From contig JANMNE010000400.1 in assembly GCA_031373785.1 (NCBI GenBank), positions 1 to 29,810 on the forward strand: a stretch of 29,810 bases of DNA. The letters are read 5' to 3'. Within the stretch, counting starts at the first letter, position 1; every line of letters begins with the position of its first letter. This document shows, one piece after another, positions 1-8,157 of this stretch. A program made the position numbers and the translations under genes. The notes under the pieces were generated by a model. It saw nothing but the letters and a program-made list of their open reading frames with translations. It ran no database searches and was not told where the DNA came from. The DNA is from JAENVT01 sp031373785. Lineage in GTDB: Bacteria > Actinomycetota > Acidimicrobiia > Acidimicrobiales > Ilumatobacteraceae.

Positions 1-671
1 GGCACGTACTCGATGGTCTCGGGCGAGGTGACCGGTTGATAGATGTCCACGTGTCGGCGCGGCCTCGGGATCAGCGTGAGATCGTTGACCATCGTGCCGC
101 GGTCGGGCACGTCGTCGGGTGGCAGCACCAGGTGCTTGCCGCGGTAGCTGAACTGCTCCTGGTACCAGGCCAGCTTGATCACTTCCATCGACTCTTCGAA
201 GATCTCGCGGTTGATCCGGTCGTGCTCGGCCGACATCGCGTTGTCGCCGCTGGCGACCACGGTGCCGAGCGCCCATGCCTCGCGGGGCACGGTCCCACGG
301 CCGACGCCGAACTCCATGCGTCCGCCGGTGATGATGTCCGCGAGGGCGAAGTCTTCGGCGAGGCGCAGCGGATGCCATTGCGGTACGACATTGAACATCT
401 GGCCGAGCCGGAGGCTTTTCGTGAGCATCGCCAGGTGCTGGCCGATCAGGATCAGGTTCGGGAGGACCTCGTAGCCCTCGTACTGAAAGTGGTGCTCGGT
501 CAACCACATCGTGTCGAACCCGAGTTGATCGGCAGTCTTCGCCCACTCGACCAGGTTCTGGTAGCACTCGATCACCGAGTCGTTGCCGAAACGCCGTGCG
601 GTGGCGGCGACGGACGGATCGCCGGCGTCGCTCATCGGGACGGTGCAGAAGAAGTTGGAGTCGACGCGCAT
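1..671 (-). CDS. LLM-class flavin-dependent oxidoreductase, C-terminus cut by the window edge
   Basis: I read this on the minus strand from ATG at 671; it runs open to base 1, giving about 223 residues without the C-terminus. The translation begins MRVDSNFFCTVPMSD and contains the bacterial luciferase-like pattern: a QLGFDTMWLTEHHF segment near residue 50, an IGQHLAMLTKSLRLGQ segment, a GGRMEFGVGRG segment and FEESMEVIKLAW. These are the usual TIM-barrel signatures of F420- or FMN-dependent monooxygenases. Substrate cannot be inferred. The start is supported by a -10-like TACGAT six bases upstream, which suggests a leaderless mRNA. The gamma-glutamyltransferase-family gene upstream on the same strand ends at 705, so the 33-base gap carries this promoter. 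Family call is firm; the specific reaction is unknown. Confidence 0.85.
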   Translation of the reverse strand, partial: MRVDSNFFCTVPMSDAGDPSVAATARRFGNDSVIECYQNLVEWAKTADQLGFDTMWLTEHHFQYEGYEVLPNLILIGQHLAMLTKSLRLGQMFNVVPQWHPLRLAEDFALADIITGGRMEFGVGRGTVPREAWALGTVVASGDNAMSAEHDRINREIFEESMEVIKLAWYQEQFSYRGKHLVLPPDDVPDRGTMVNDLTLIPRPRRHVDIYQPVTSPETIEYV

Positions 672-683
672 GAGCGAATCGTA
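672..683 (-). promoter_or_regulatory. Leaderless -10 element for the LLM oxidoreductase
   Basis: TACGAT (minus strand, 683 to 678) is followed by six bases and then the ATG at 671. This places the predicted transcription start at the start codon. Confidence 0.5.
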
Positions 684-704
684 CTGCGATCGGGGTGCGC
701 GGGT

Positions 705-2276
705 TCAGATGCCGGCGGCGGTGCCGATCATGGTGCGCGGGTCGGCGGCGCCGGCTCGGAAGCCATCACTGTCGATGATGATGGCGTGGGCGTGCCCGAA
801 GCCGCTGTCGTACTGCGGGGCGCCGGCAACGGGGTGGCCGCGTGTGGCGAGGCCCGACAGCCAGTCGTCGGGTGCATGGCCCTCGATCGTGACTGTCGGC
901 GCCTGGCCGCTGGTCCACGTGTCGAAGCCGGTGACGGGGCCGTGCAGCGCCCAGCGCGGCGCGGAGACGGCGGCGGCCGGCGATTGGCCGTAGTGGAACA
1001 GCCGAGCTGCCAACTGCAGCAGGATCTGCGGCTGCGCATCGCCACCCATCGTGCCGAACACGCCACGAAGAGCGCCGTCGGCGGTCGCCATTGCCGGGCA
1101 CAGGGTGTGCGGTGGTCGATGACCGGGCCGGAACTCGGCCGGGTGACCTTCGCGCAGGTTGAAGCCGAGGCCGCGGTTGTGGAGATTGATCCCGGTGTTC
1201 GGCTCGACAAGCCCTGACCCGAAGCCGGCGGCGTTGGACTGGATCAGCGAGACCCCCATGCCGTCGCCGTCGACCGTGCACAGGTACGTCGTGTCGCCGT
1301 CGCGGCCCGGCGCCCAACGATCCGACGCGCGCTCCGTGTCGACCATGTCGAGCCTGCCGGCGATCGCCCGCAGGAGCGCCGCGCCGTCCGCCGAATCACT
1401 CAACACATCGGGACGGTCGAAGCCCGCGGCAGTCGCTGCTTCGATCAGGAGGTGGGCGAAGCGCACGTCGCTCGGGTCTGCGGGCAGGTCGAGGCGGCCC
1501 ACCAACTCGGCGGCACCGAGCGTGACGTATCCCTGCGAGTTGGGCGGAAGGGTCCACAGGTCAACGCCGAAGGTGTGGACCATCAACGGGGTGACCCACT
1601 CCGACGCCGGTCGGGCGAAGTCGTCGTCGGAGTAGAAGCCGGCGCCCAGCGCCTTCAGGCCGGCACCGAACTCGCCCTGATAGAAGGCGGCGCGACCTCC
1701 CTGGGCGATGTCGGTCAACGCCCGAGCCGCCCCCGCACGCCGGACTCGGGCGCCGGGTCGCGCCAACTGGCCGATCAGTTCGGCGAGGTTCTCGCTGGCG
1801 CCTTCGTCGGCTCTGGCGGCTGCGCCCACGAGCAGCGGGCTCGCCGGGAATCCATGTGCAGCGAGTTCGATTGCGGGCTGCAACAGCACCGACAGCGGCA
1901 AGGTGGCGAAGCGCTCGTGCAAGGCCAGCCAGCCGTCCACGCACCCCGGCACCGTGACGGACCGGATGTCGTGGCGGAATGGCATCTCGGTTCGACCCTC
2001 GGCCCGCAATGAGGCGGCATCGGCGCCCGCGCCTGCCCGCCCGGTGGAGTTGAGGGCGAAGACCTCGCTATCGCGGTGCACCAGTGCGAACAGATCACCG
2101 CCCATCCCGCACAGGTGGGGTGCGGTCACTGCGATCGCTGCATTGGTCGCGATCGCGGCATCGACAGCATTTCCACCGAGAACCAGCGCACGGAGGCCGG
2201 CCTGTGTTGCCAGTTGATCGGCGCTGGCCACCAATCCGTGAGAGGAGCGGACGGAATGGAATCGAGGCGAGGCCAT
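705..2276 (-). CDS. Gamma-glutamyltransferase family protein
   Basis: This 523-residue protein has the layout of the Ntn-hydrolase gamma-glutamyltransferase family, which hydrolyses or transfers gamma-glutamyl groups after self-cleavage into two subunits. The N-terminal part shows ALVLGGNAVDAAIATN near residues 31-45 and CGMGGDLFALV near 56-66, both typical. The expected cleavage/nucleophile site is the DTT at about residues 328-330, in DGDTTYLCTVD, followed by an AAGFGSGLVEPNTGI segment that matches the small-subunit pocket region. No signal peptide is evident, unlike many secreted GGTs, so it may be cytoplasmic. Several relatives in the family act on other substrates (acylases, oxamate-related amidohydrolases). 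The ATG at 2276 shares the four bases CATG with the divergent gene's ATG at 2275. A TAGGTT box six bases upstream supports this start. Confidence 0.85.
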   Translation of the reverse strand: MASPRFHSVRSSHGLVASADQLATQAGLRALVLGGNAVDAAIATNAAIAVTAPHLCGMGGDLFALVHRDSEVFALNSTGRAGAGADAASLRAEGRTEMPFRHDIRSVTVPGCVDGWLALHERFATLPLSVLLQPAIELAAHGFPASPLLVGAAARADEGASENLAELIGQLARPGARVRRAGAARALTDIAQGGRAAFYQGEFGAGLKALGAGFYSDDDFARPASEWVTPLMVHTFGVDLWTLPPNSQGYVTLGAAELVGRLDLPADPSDVRFAHLLIEAATAAGFDRPDVLSDSADGAALLRAIAGRLDMVDTERASDRWAPGRDGDTTYLCTVDGDGMGVSLIQSNAAGFGSGLVEPNTGINLHNRGLGFNLREGHPAEFRPGHRPPHTLCPAMATADGALRGVFGTMGGDAQPQILLQLAARLFHYGQSPAAAVSAPRWALHGPVTGFDTWTSGQAPTVTIEGHAPDDWLSGLATRGHPVAGAPQYDSGFGHAHAIIIDSDGFRAGAADPRTMIGTAAGI

Positions 2277-2745
2277 GACCGGAACCTACGCTGCCGCAGT
2301 GCACCGCATTCTCATCGGGCGGGTGATGGCCGGCGTCGGTGCGTTGGCGACGATCATCGGCACCTTCATGCCCTGGGTGCGGTCGGGAACGAGGCGTCGG
2401 AGCAGCTACGAGATCTTCTCGCTGGTCGAACGACTGGGCTTTTCGCCCTCGAGCCTCATCGGCTGGGGCCTGCGGCTGTGGCCGGTCGTGCCCTTCCTCC
2501 TCACCCTCGCCGTCACGTTGTCGTGGTTCCCACGCCGCTGGGTCACCGAGGCCACGGCACTGGTCGCCGTGGTCTACGTGGGGGGTGTCGCCGCTGCTGT
2601 CGAGTCGGCGCCGTCGACGTCGCTGGTCAGCATCGAGTTCGGTCCTGACGTCACGCTCGTCGGGGCGGTCGTGCTCGCTGCCAGCGCCCTGCTGACCGCC
2701 GTCGGGCGCCCAGCCGGCGCTGCCCGCCTCCCGAATCGTCACTGA
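2275..2745 (+). CDS. Small membrane protein, unrecognised
   Basis: This 156-residue protein shows about four hydrophobic stretches: roughly residues 18-35 (MAGVGALATIIGTFMPWV), 66-84, 92-110 and 127-145. The first helix ends in the GTFMPWV pattern common in small actinobacterial membrane proteins that carry an F-x-P-W motif. I do not recognise a named family and assign no function. A purine-rich GAGGCGAGG lies just before the ATG at 2275, so this gene may use a Shine-Dalgarno site rather than the leaderless arrangement of its neighbours. The in-frame ATG at 2326 (residue 18) would still keep all four segments and would remove the start-codon overlap with the divergent GGT gene. Its stop codon lies inside the hairpin at 2722-2767. 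Confidence 0.7.
   Translation: MTGTYAAAVHRILIGRVMAGVGALATIIGTFMPWVRSGTRRRSSYEIFSLVERLGFSPSSLIGWGLRLWPVVPFLLTLAVTLSWFPRRWVTEATALVAVVYVGGVAAAVESAPSTSLVSIEFGPDVTLVGAVVLAASALLTAVGRPAGAARLPNRH
2277..2288 (-). promoter_or_regulatory. Leaderless -10 element for the GGT-family gene
   Basis: TAGGTT on the minus strand (2288 to 2283) lies six bases before the ATG at 2276. It falls inside the first codons of the divergent membrane-protein gene. Confidence 0.45.
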
Positions 2746-2767
2746 CGATTCACGAGGGATGGCGGGC
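2722..2767. terminator. Nested hairpin, probable bidirectional terminator
   Basis: An inner perfect stem GAATCGTC/GACGATTC (2733-2740 with 2744-2751, loop ACT) sits inside an outer stem GCCCGCC-TCCC/GGGA-T-GGCGGGC (2722-2732 with 2756-2767, one bulged T). It lies between the convergent ends of the membrane-protein gene (stop at 2743-2745) and the GDPD gene (stop at 2771-2773). There is no U-tract, as is common in high-GC actinobacteria. The inner stem includes the stop codon of the membrane protein. Confidence 0.6.
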
Positions 2768-2770
2768 GAG

Positions 2771-3523
2771 CTAGGGGTTCCACGCGCCTCGGGATTCGAG
2801 CACCTCACGGAGGATGACCGGGCGGTCGGTCATGATGCCGTCGACACCGAGGTCGAGCAGGCGGTTCATCTCCGCGGCGTCGTCGATCGTCCACACATGG
2901 ACCTGCATCCCCAGACGGTGCGTCCGTTCGATGAACGCCGCGTTGACCACGGTCAGCGGCCCCTGCTTGACGGGTACCTGCGCGGCGAGGCCCGGAGGAT
3001 TGCGGAGCAGCCCGAACCGGAGCAGCGTCAGTTCGAGCGGGCCGAGGGAACTGCACAGGTCGGCGCCGAGCGCCTTGCGGAGCTTCCGCAAGCGTCCATC
3101 GCTGAACGCTGCGACGCACACACGCGACAACGAGTTGGTGCGGCGAAGCGAGGCGATCAGCGCATCGACCGCGCCATTCGACTTGCAGTCGATGTTGAAC
3201 CTGGCATCCGGCCACGCACCCAACAGATCCTCCATCAGAGGAATCGGAGCTTTGCCGTCGACGCGGGCTTGTGACACCTCTGACCACGGCAGGTCGCTGA
3301 TCTTGCCGGGGCGGCCGCAGGTGCGTTGCAAGTCGTTGTCGTGGAACGCAGTCAGCACACCGTCGGCCGTCACCTGTACATCCGTCTCGAGATACCGATA
3401 GCCCAGGCCGACCGCGTATTCGAAGGCCTCCATCGTGTTCTCCGGTGCGTCACTGGCGCCGCCGCGATGGGCGAATGGAAGCGGGCCTTCCCAGTCGAGG
3501 AACGGATGACAAGGGGTGCTCAT
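2771..3523 (-). CDS. Glycerophosphodiester phosphodiesterase
   Basis: This enzyme hydrolyses glycerophosphodiesters to glycerol 3-phosphate and an alcohol, in phospholipid turnover. With ATG at 3523 it is 250 residues, a normal length for a cytoplasmic GDPD. The catalytic set is visible: HR at 19-20 in FAHRGG, ENT at 28-30, the metal ligands E46 and D48 in YLETDVQ, and H61 in FHDNDL. The C-terminal half has VHVWTIDD and LGVDGIMTDRP, both family hallmarks. An ATG at 3547 would add eight residues, but the shorter start is preferred: it lies six bases after a GATACT box, and the family motif HRGG follows at the expected distance. The gene is divergent from the aldehyde dehydrogenase and convergent with the small membrane protein. 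Confidence 0.9.
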   Translation of the reverse strand: MSTPCHPFLDWEGPLPFAHRGGASDAPENTMEAFEYAVGLGYRYLETDVQVTADGVLTAFHDNDLQRTCGRPGKISDLPWSEVSQARVDGKAPIPLMEDLLGAWPDARFNIDCKSNGAVDALIASLRRTNSLSRVCVAAFSDGRLRKLRKALGADLCSSLGPLELTLLRFGLLRNPPGLAAQVPVKQGPLTVVNAAFIERTHRLGMQVHVWTIDDAAEMNRLLDLGVDGIMTDRPVILREVLESRGAWNP

Positions 3524-3535
3524 GAGGCAAGTATC
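3524..3535 (-). promoter_or_regulatory. -10 element for GDPD, overlapping the ALDH -10
   Basis: GATACT on the minus strand (3535 to 3530) is six bases before the ATG at 3523. Four of its six bases are shared with the plus-strand TATCGT box. Confidence 0.4.
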
Positions 3536-3545
3536 GTCGGTCGAC
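3532..3545 (+). promoter_or_regulatory. Leaderless -10 element for the aldehyde dehydrogenase
   Basis: TATCGT at 3532-3537 is followed by eight bases and the ATG at 3546. It overlaps the opposing GDPD -10 box, so this looks like one symmetric element firing in both directions. Confidence 0.5.
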
Positions 3546-4925
3546 ATGGCTCAAACGATCACTGTTCGCTCTCCGTACGACGATTCGGTCATCGGCGAGA
3601 TCCCGGCCCAGACGGCAGACGACGTAGCGGCCGCAGTCGCCATCGCCAAGGCTGCGTTGAAGACACCGCTCCCGTTGTGGAAGCGAGCCGCCATCCTCGA
3701 CAAGGCGGCGCAGTTGCTGACCGAGCGACGCGACGAGTTCGCGACCATCATCGCCAAAGAGGCGGCCAAGCCGATCAAGACCGCTCGCGGCGAGGCCGAG
3801 CGCGCCGTGGGCACGTTCCAGTTCGCCGCAGCAGAGGCTCGCAAGCTGTCGGGAGAGATGATCCCGCTCGACGCCATCTCGGCCGGCGAGGGCAAGTTGG
3901 GCTTCACGCTGCGCGTGCCGATCGGTGTGGTCGGTGCGATCGCGCCGTTCAACTTCCCTCTGAACCTCGTCGCCCACAAGCTGGCACCGGCCATCGCAGC
4001 CGGGTGCCCGGTCGTGCTCAAGCCGGCCAGCCAGACGCCGTTCAGCTCCATCGCTCTGGCCAAGATGCTCGTCGAGGAGTGCGGGTTGCCTGCCGAGTAT
4101 CTCCACGTCGTCACCGGGAGTGGCAGCACGGTCGGCAATGCCATCGTCGACCATCCCGACATCGCCCTGATCACGTTCACCGGTTCACCCGAGGTCGGTT
4201 GGGGCATCCGGTCGCGTGCGCCGCGCAAGCGGGTCGGGCTCGAACTGGGCAACAACGCCCCGGTGATCATCGAGCCGGACGGCGACTGGAAGACGGCAGC
4301 GGCGAAGATCAAGATCGCCGGCTTCAGTCACGCCGGTCAGAGCTGCATCTCGACCCAGCGCATCTACATCCACAGCTCGATTGCCGACGATTTCACGGCC
4401 GCGCTCGTCGACCACGTCAATGCTCTCGTCGTCGGTGATCCGCTCGACGAGGCCACCGACGTCTCGGCACTGATCTCCAAAGGAGAGCGGGATCGAGTCG
4501 TCTCGTGGGTCGCCGAGGCCGAGGCCGGCGGCGCCAAGGTGTTGACTGGCGGAGCACTCAACGACGATGGAGTGCTGCGCCCAACGGTCATCTCCAATGC
4601 CAAGCCCGACATGAAGGTCTGCTCGAACGAGGTCTTCGGACCGGTGGTCGCCATTGCCACGTACGACTCGCTCGACGACGCGTTCGCGCTCGCCAACGAC
4701 TCGGCATTCGGTCTGCAAGCCGCGATCTTCACCACCGACATCAGCAAGGCGCTGCGGGCCATCCACACGCTCGACTACGGCGGGGTGCTCGTCAACGAAG
4801 TACCGACGTGGCGTGCCGACCAACAGCCATATGGCGGCTTGCGCGACAGCGGCAACACGCGCGAGGGCCCGGCCTACTCGGTGAAGGAGATGACCGAGAT
4901 CAAGATGGTCGTGCTCGGCGGATGA
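3546..4925 (+). CDS. NAD(P)-dependent aldehyde dehydrogenase
   Basis: This 459-residue protein oxidises an aldehyde to a carboxylate or acyl product; the exact aldehyde is not readable. The family's catalytic residues are present: N136 in PFNFPLN, K159 in VVLKPAS for cofactor binding, the general base E233 in LELGNN, and the nucleophile C267 in AGQSCIST. The FTGSPEVG turn near 211-218 and a C-terminal EVFGPVVAI complete the pattern. The open frame extends to 3516, but ATG at 3546 is chosen because a TATCGT box lies eight bases before it and the protein then starts where the family does. The stop at 4923-4925 overlaps the start of the following oxidoreductase, so the two are probably translationally coupled and may act in one sugar- or lactaldehyde-type pathway. 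Confidence 0.9.
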   Translation: MAQTITVRSPYDDSVIGEIPAQTADDVAAAVAIAKAALKTPLPLWKRAAILDKAAQLLTERRDEFATIIAKEAAKPIKTARGEAERAVGTFQFAAAEARKLSGEMIPLDAISAGEGKLGFTLRVPIGVVGAIAPFNFPLNLVAHKLAPAIAAGCPVVLKPASQTPFSSIALAKMLVEECGLPAEYLHVVTGSGSTVGNAIVDHPDIALITFTGSPEVGWGIRSRAPRKRVGLELGNNAPVIIEPDGDWKTAAAKIKIAGFSHAGQSCISTQRIYIHSSIADDFTAALVDHVNALVVGDPLDEATDVSALISKGERDRVVSWVAEAEAGGAKVLTGGALNDDGVLRPTVISNAKPDMKVCSNEVFGPVVAIATYDSLDDAFALANDSAFGLQAAIFTTDISKALRAIHTLDYGGVLVNEVPTWRADQQPYGGLRDSGNTREGPAYSVKEMTEIKMVVLGG

Positions 4926-5848
4926 TGCGCTGGGGAGTGTTCGGCGGCTCGAGTCGCATCTTCCAGGGTGCGCTGAAGCCTGCCTTCGATCAGCTCGGCC
5001 ACGTCGTCGTCGATGCGCCCAGCAGGCGAGGCGACGACTTCGCGCCGTATGCCGAGATGTTGCAGCGCGACGACATCGACGCGGTGTACAACCCGTTGCC
5101 GAACCATCTGCACGCGGAGTGGAGCCACCGCGCCCTCGATGCCGGCAAGCACGTTCTCTGCGAGAAGCCGTTGACGATGTCGCCTGATGAGAGTGCCAAG
5201 CTCTTCGATCACGCCGAGGCTGCCGGCCTGACGATCCTCGAGGCGTACATGTGGCCGCATCATCCACGGGCGCGTGCGCTGCTCGGGCTCGCAGCGGACG
5301 GTTCCATCGGCAGGTTGCAGTTCGGTCGGTCGTCGTTCAGCTACCCCATGGACATGAGCGCAGGGGATCACCGCATCGATCCGCGCGGGGCCGGCGCACT
5401 GTTCGACATCGGCATCTACTGCATCGCTCCGTTCCTCTTGATCGCCAACCGAGATCCGATCGGATTGGCCGCCGCTGCAGCGCGAAACGACCTCGACGTC
5501 GACGTGGCGATGAGCGGTTGGATCGATTGGGGCGAGGGCTTCAGCAGCACGTTCGACGTCTCCTTCGACGCCCCGGTCCGCAAGGAGATTGCGCTCTCGG
5601 CAACCAACGGCCTCGTCAACGTTCCGGGCCTTCACGTGCCTGGTCCGGAGGAGCCGAGCGAGTTGCAGATCGAGCGCCGCGACGGCGCGATCGATGTCAT
5701 CGAATGCGCAGGATCACATGCGTATGCCGAGATGGTGCAGCACTTCGAGGCGGTGGTGGCGGGCGAGGCCGAGCCGATCTTCGGTCGCCGGGAGAGCATG
5801 CGGTTGGCGACGATCTTCGACGAGCTGCATCGACTGACCACGCCATAG
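4922..5848 (+). CDS. Gfo/Idh/MocA family oxidoreductase
   Basis: This 308-residue NAD(P)-dependent sugar or inositol dehydrogenase-like protein starts at tandem ATGs at 4922/4925 that overlap the aldehyde dehydrogenase stop. The N-terminal Rossmann part begins RWGVFGGSSRI; the glycine pattern is weaker than usual, G-x-F-G-G. The family hallmark EKP is present in HVLCEKPLT near residue 82, preceded by YNPLPNHLHAEW, the usual substrate-side loop. The second domain carries GGxxxDIGIY-like GALFDIGIYCI. It probably acts with the upstream ALDH. The gene ends five bases from the convergent acyl-CoA synthetase gene, which leaves no room for an independent terminator. Confidence 0.85.
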   Translation: MMRWGVFGGSSRIFQGALKPAFDQLGHVVVDAPSRRGDDFAPYAEMLQRDDIDAVYNPLPNHLHAEWSHRALDAGKHVLCEKPLTMSPDESAKLFDHAEAAGLTILEAYMWPHHPRARALLGLAADGSIGRLQFGRSSFSYPMDMSAGDHRIDPRGAGALFDIGIYCIAPFLLIANRDPIGLAAAAARNDLDVDVAMSGWIDWGEGFSSTFDVSFDAPVRKEIALSATNGLVNVPGLHVPGPEEPSELQIERRDGAIDVIECAGSHAYAEMVQHFEAVVAGEAEPIFGRRESMRLATIFDELHRLTTP

Positions 5849-5853
5849 CAAGT

Positions 5854-7407
5854 TCAGATCGAGCGGCCGGCGGCCTTCCAGTACTCGTCCTTCAGCAGCC
5901 GCTTGTAGAGCTTGCCGGTCGGATGTCGCGGTAGTTCGTCGCGGAAGTCGATCGAGCGGGGGCACTTGATGTCGGTCAGCTGTGATCGGCAGAACGCCAT
6001 CAGTTCCTTGGCCAGAGCTGTCGCCCCGTCATCTGACGCAGGCATCAAAACCGGCTGCACGACCGCTTTGACCTCCTCGCCGAACTCGTCGTTGGGCACA
6101 CCGAACACGGCCACGTCGATCACCTTCGGGTGGGTCACCAGAACGTTCTCCGCCTCCTGGGGATACACGTTGACACCTCCGGCGATGATCATGTACGCCT
6201 TGCGATCCGTGAGGTACAAGTAGTTGTCGTCGTCGAGATAGCCGACATCGCCCAGCGTGCTCCAGCCCTGTGGATGCCGTGACGACGAGGTCATCTCCGC
6301 ATCGTTGTGGTACTCGAACGTCGCCCCGCCCTCGAAGTACACGGTGCCGGATTCGCCACGCGGTCGCTCGGCGCCATCGTCGCCACAGATGTGTACGACG
6401 CAGTTGATCGGCGTGCCGACCGTGCCCGCGTGCGCCAACCACATCTCACTGTTGCAGTAGACGAACCCGTTGCCCTCGGTGCCCGCGTAGTACTCGTGCA
6501 GTACCGGACCGAACCACTCGATCATCTGTTGTTTGATCGGGATCGGGCACGGTGCGGCGGCATGGATCACGTACCGAAGCGACGACACGTCGTACTTCGC
6601 GCGCACCGCGGGATCGAGCTTCAGCAACCGTACGAACATGGTTGGCACGACCTGCGTCGTGGTGATGTGGTACCGATCGATCAGCTGGAGGTACCACTCC
6701 GCATCGAAGTGCTCCATCGCCACGACCGTGGCACCCAGCGCTTGCGCACCCATGCAGAATCGCAGCGGAGCGGCATGGTACAAGGGCGCGGGGGAGAGGT
6801 ACACACTGTCGCTGGTTGCGCCGAACAGGATCTGCAGCAGCGGGGCAACTCCGCCCGGCGTGGCCTCCAACGGGGTGCCGGCGAACTCGCGCGTCACGCC
6901 CTTCGGTCGGCCGGTCGTACCTGAGGAATAGAGCATGTCCGTGCCGGCAATGCGCACTTCGTCGAGTGGCTCGGGCAGCTGCGCGCCGACCGCCTCCTCG
7001 TACGAGTCGTAGCCGGGGACTGTCCCGTCGACCATCAACCGAGCCGCGACGTCGGGCGTGTCGACGACGATCTCTGCAGCTTGGTCCGCCTTGTACTTCG
7101 AGGTGATGAACACCTTGGCGCCGCAGTCGTTGACGATGTACCGCAACTCACTGCCGGTCAGCCGACTGGAGCACGCGGTGTAGACCGCGCCGGCGTAGTG
7201 ACAGCCCCACACGATCTCGAAGTAGCGATCGTGGTTCTCCATGCAGATCGCCACGTGATCGCCCGGCTGAACGCCCACGGAGCGCAACACGCGGCTCAGC
7301 CGGTTGGCCGCAGCGTCGAGCTCCGCGAAGGTCTGCGTGAAACCTGACCCGGCCATGATCAACGCCGGCTTGTCGGGTTGCGATGCGATGAATGCTCCCG
7401 GGTACAC
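5854..7407 (-). CDS. Acyl-CoA synthetase, AMP-binding (FadD-like)
   Basis: This ANL-superfamily ligase activates a carboxylic acid as an acyl-adenylate and transfers it to CoA. With GTG at 7407 it is 517 residues. The P-loop SSGTTGRPKG is at 161-170. The hinge region shows YLTDRKAYMIIAGGVNVYP, and the catalytic lysine lies in HPTGKLYKR near the C-terminus, so the enzyme appears complete. The open frame continues another 46 codons upstream, but that extension is arginine/cysteine-rich shadow sequence and would run through the promoter of the divergent SirB1 gene. The GTG is seven bases after a TACCTT box. The nearby acyl-CoA dehydrogenase and flavin enzymes suggest fatty-acid or related side-chain catabolism; the substrate is unknown. 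Confidence 0.88.
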   Translation of the reverse strand: MYPGAFIASQPDKPALIMAGSGFTQTFAELDAAANRLSRVLRSVGVQPGDHVAICMENHDRYFEIVWGCHYAGAVYTACSSRLTGSELRYIVNDCGAKVFITSKYKADQAAEIVVDTPDVAARLMVDGTVPGYDSYEEAVGAQLPEPLDEVRIAGTDMLYSSGTTGRPKGVTREFAGTPLEATPGGVAPLLQILFGATSDSVYLSPAPLYHAAPLRFCMGAQALGATVVAMEHFDAEWYLQLIDRYHITTTQVVPTMFVRLLKLDPAVRAKYDVSSLRYVIHAAAPCPIPIKQQMIEWFGPVLHEYYAGTEGNGFVYCNSEMWLAHAGTVGTPINCVVHICGDDGAERPRGESGTVYFEGGATFEYHNDAEMTSSSRHPQGWSTLGDVGYLDDDNYLYLTDRKAYMIIAGGVNVYPQEAENVLVTHPKVIDVAVFGVPNDEFGEEVKAVVQPVLMPASDDGATALAKELMAFCRSQLTDIKCPRSIDFRDELPRHPTGKLYKRLLKDEYWKAAGRSI

Positions 7408-7420
7408 GCCGGCGAAGGTA
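7408..7420 (-). promoter_or_regulatory. Leaderless -10 element for the acyl-CoA synthetase
   Basis: TACCTT on the minus strand (7420 to 7415) is seven bases before the GTG at 7407. It is divergent from an identical TACCTT for SirB1 24 bases away. Confidence 0.5.
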
Positions 7421-7443
7421 GCCGAGCGGCGCCGGCCGGACGG

Positions 7444-7455
7444 TACCTTGCACGG
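7444..7455 (+). promoter_or_regulatory. Leaderless -10 element for the SirB1-type gene
   Basis: TACCTT at 7444-7449 is followed by six bases and the ATG at 7456. Confidence 0.5.
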
Positions 7456-8157
7456 ATGGACTCGGCAGCCAACGGCGCGACAGGCATGGATGCCGCTGCG
7501 GCGCGCTTCACCGACCTCGTCAACACGGCATCCGTCGATCGCCACCTCGACCTGCTCTGTGCCCTCGTCGCGGCCTCCCTCGACCAGTCCGCCAACGTCG
7601 GCGCCGTGATCGTCGGCCTCGATGAGGTGGCCGCGTTGTGCCCGCCGTCGTTCGACGGAATCGTCGACACACTGTTCGCGTCAGGCATGTTCACTGGCGA
7701 CGGCGACGACTACCACCATCCCCGCAACTCGCTGCTCAACGAGGTGTTGGCCCGGCGAGCCGGCATGCCGATCACGCTCAGCGTCGTCGCCATCGAGGTC
7801 GGCAAGCGGCTGAACGTGCCGATCCGCGGTGTCGGGTTGCCTGGCCACTTCGTGATCCGCGACAAAGAGTCCGGCACGTTCGCCGACCCCTACGGGCACG
7901 GCGTGCGGTACGACCAAGCCGGGATCATCTCGTCGTGGCAGCGGCGGATGGGTGGCGATGCCGCGTTTCGCCCGTCGATGTTGACCCCGACGGGCGCTCG
8001 TGAGATCGCGATGCGCATCCTCAACAACTTGAAGCACACCCTGACGACCAGGGACGAGCCGATTCTCCTCGCCCGCCTGGCACGGCTCCGCGCCGCCTAT
8101 CCCGAGCTGGCTGCCGAGAGCGCCGAGCACCGTCGTTGGCTGCGACACTTCAACTGA
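7456..8157 (+). CDS. SirB1 / transglutaminase-like (Transglut_core2) family protein
   Basis: This 233-residue protein contains the characteristic family block HHPRNSLLNEVLARRAGMP, followed by ITLSVVAIEVGKRL and then GVGLPGHFVIR. The GHF histidine sits where the transglutaminase-like fold has its catalytic histidine, but I see no matching cysteine; the family usually carries a serine at that place, so peptidase or transferase activity is doubtful. The biological role of SirB1-type proteins is poorly defined. The ATG at 7456 is chosen over upstream frame extension because it follows a TACCTT box by six bases. The stop (8155-8157) shares one base with the ATG of the flavin reductase-like gene, so the pair is coupled. 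Confidence 0.75.
   Translation: MDSAANGATGMDAAAARFTDLVNTASVDRHLDLLCALVAASLDQSANVGAVIVGLDEVAALCPPSFDGIVDTLFASGMFTGDGDDYHHPRNSLLNEVLARRAGMPITLSVVAIEVGKRLNVPIRGVGLPGHFVIRDKESGTFADPYGHGVRYDQAGIISSWQRRMGGDAAFRPSMLTPTGAREIAMRILNNLKHTLTTRDEPILLARLARLRAAYPELAAESAEHRRWLRHFN

Noticed and set aside
36..1217. A 393-codon plus-strand frame at the left end
   Set aside because: It is antisense to the flavin monooxygenase and GGT-family genes, both of which show clear family motifs.
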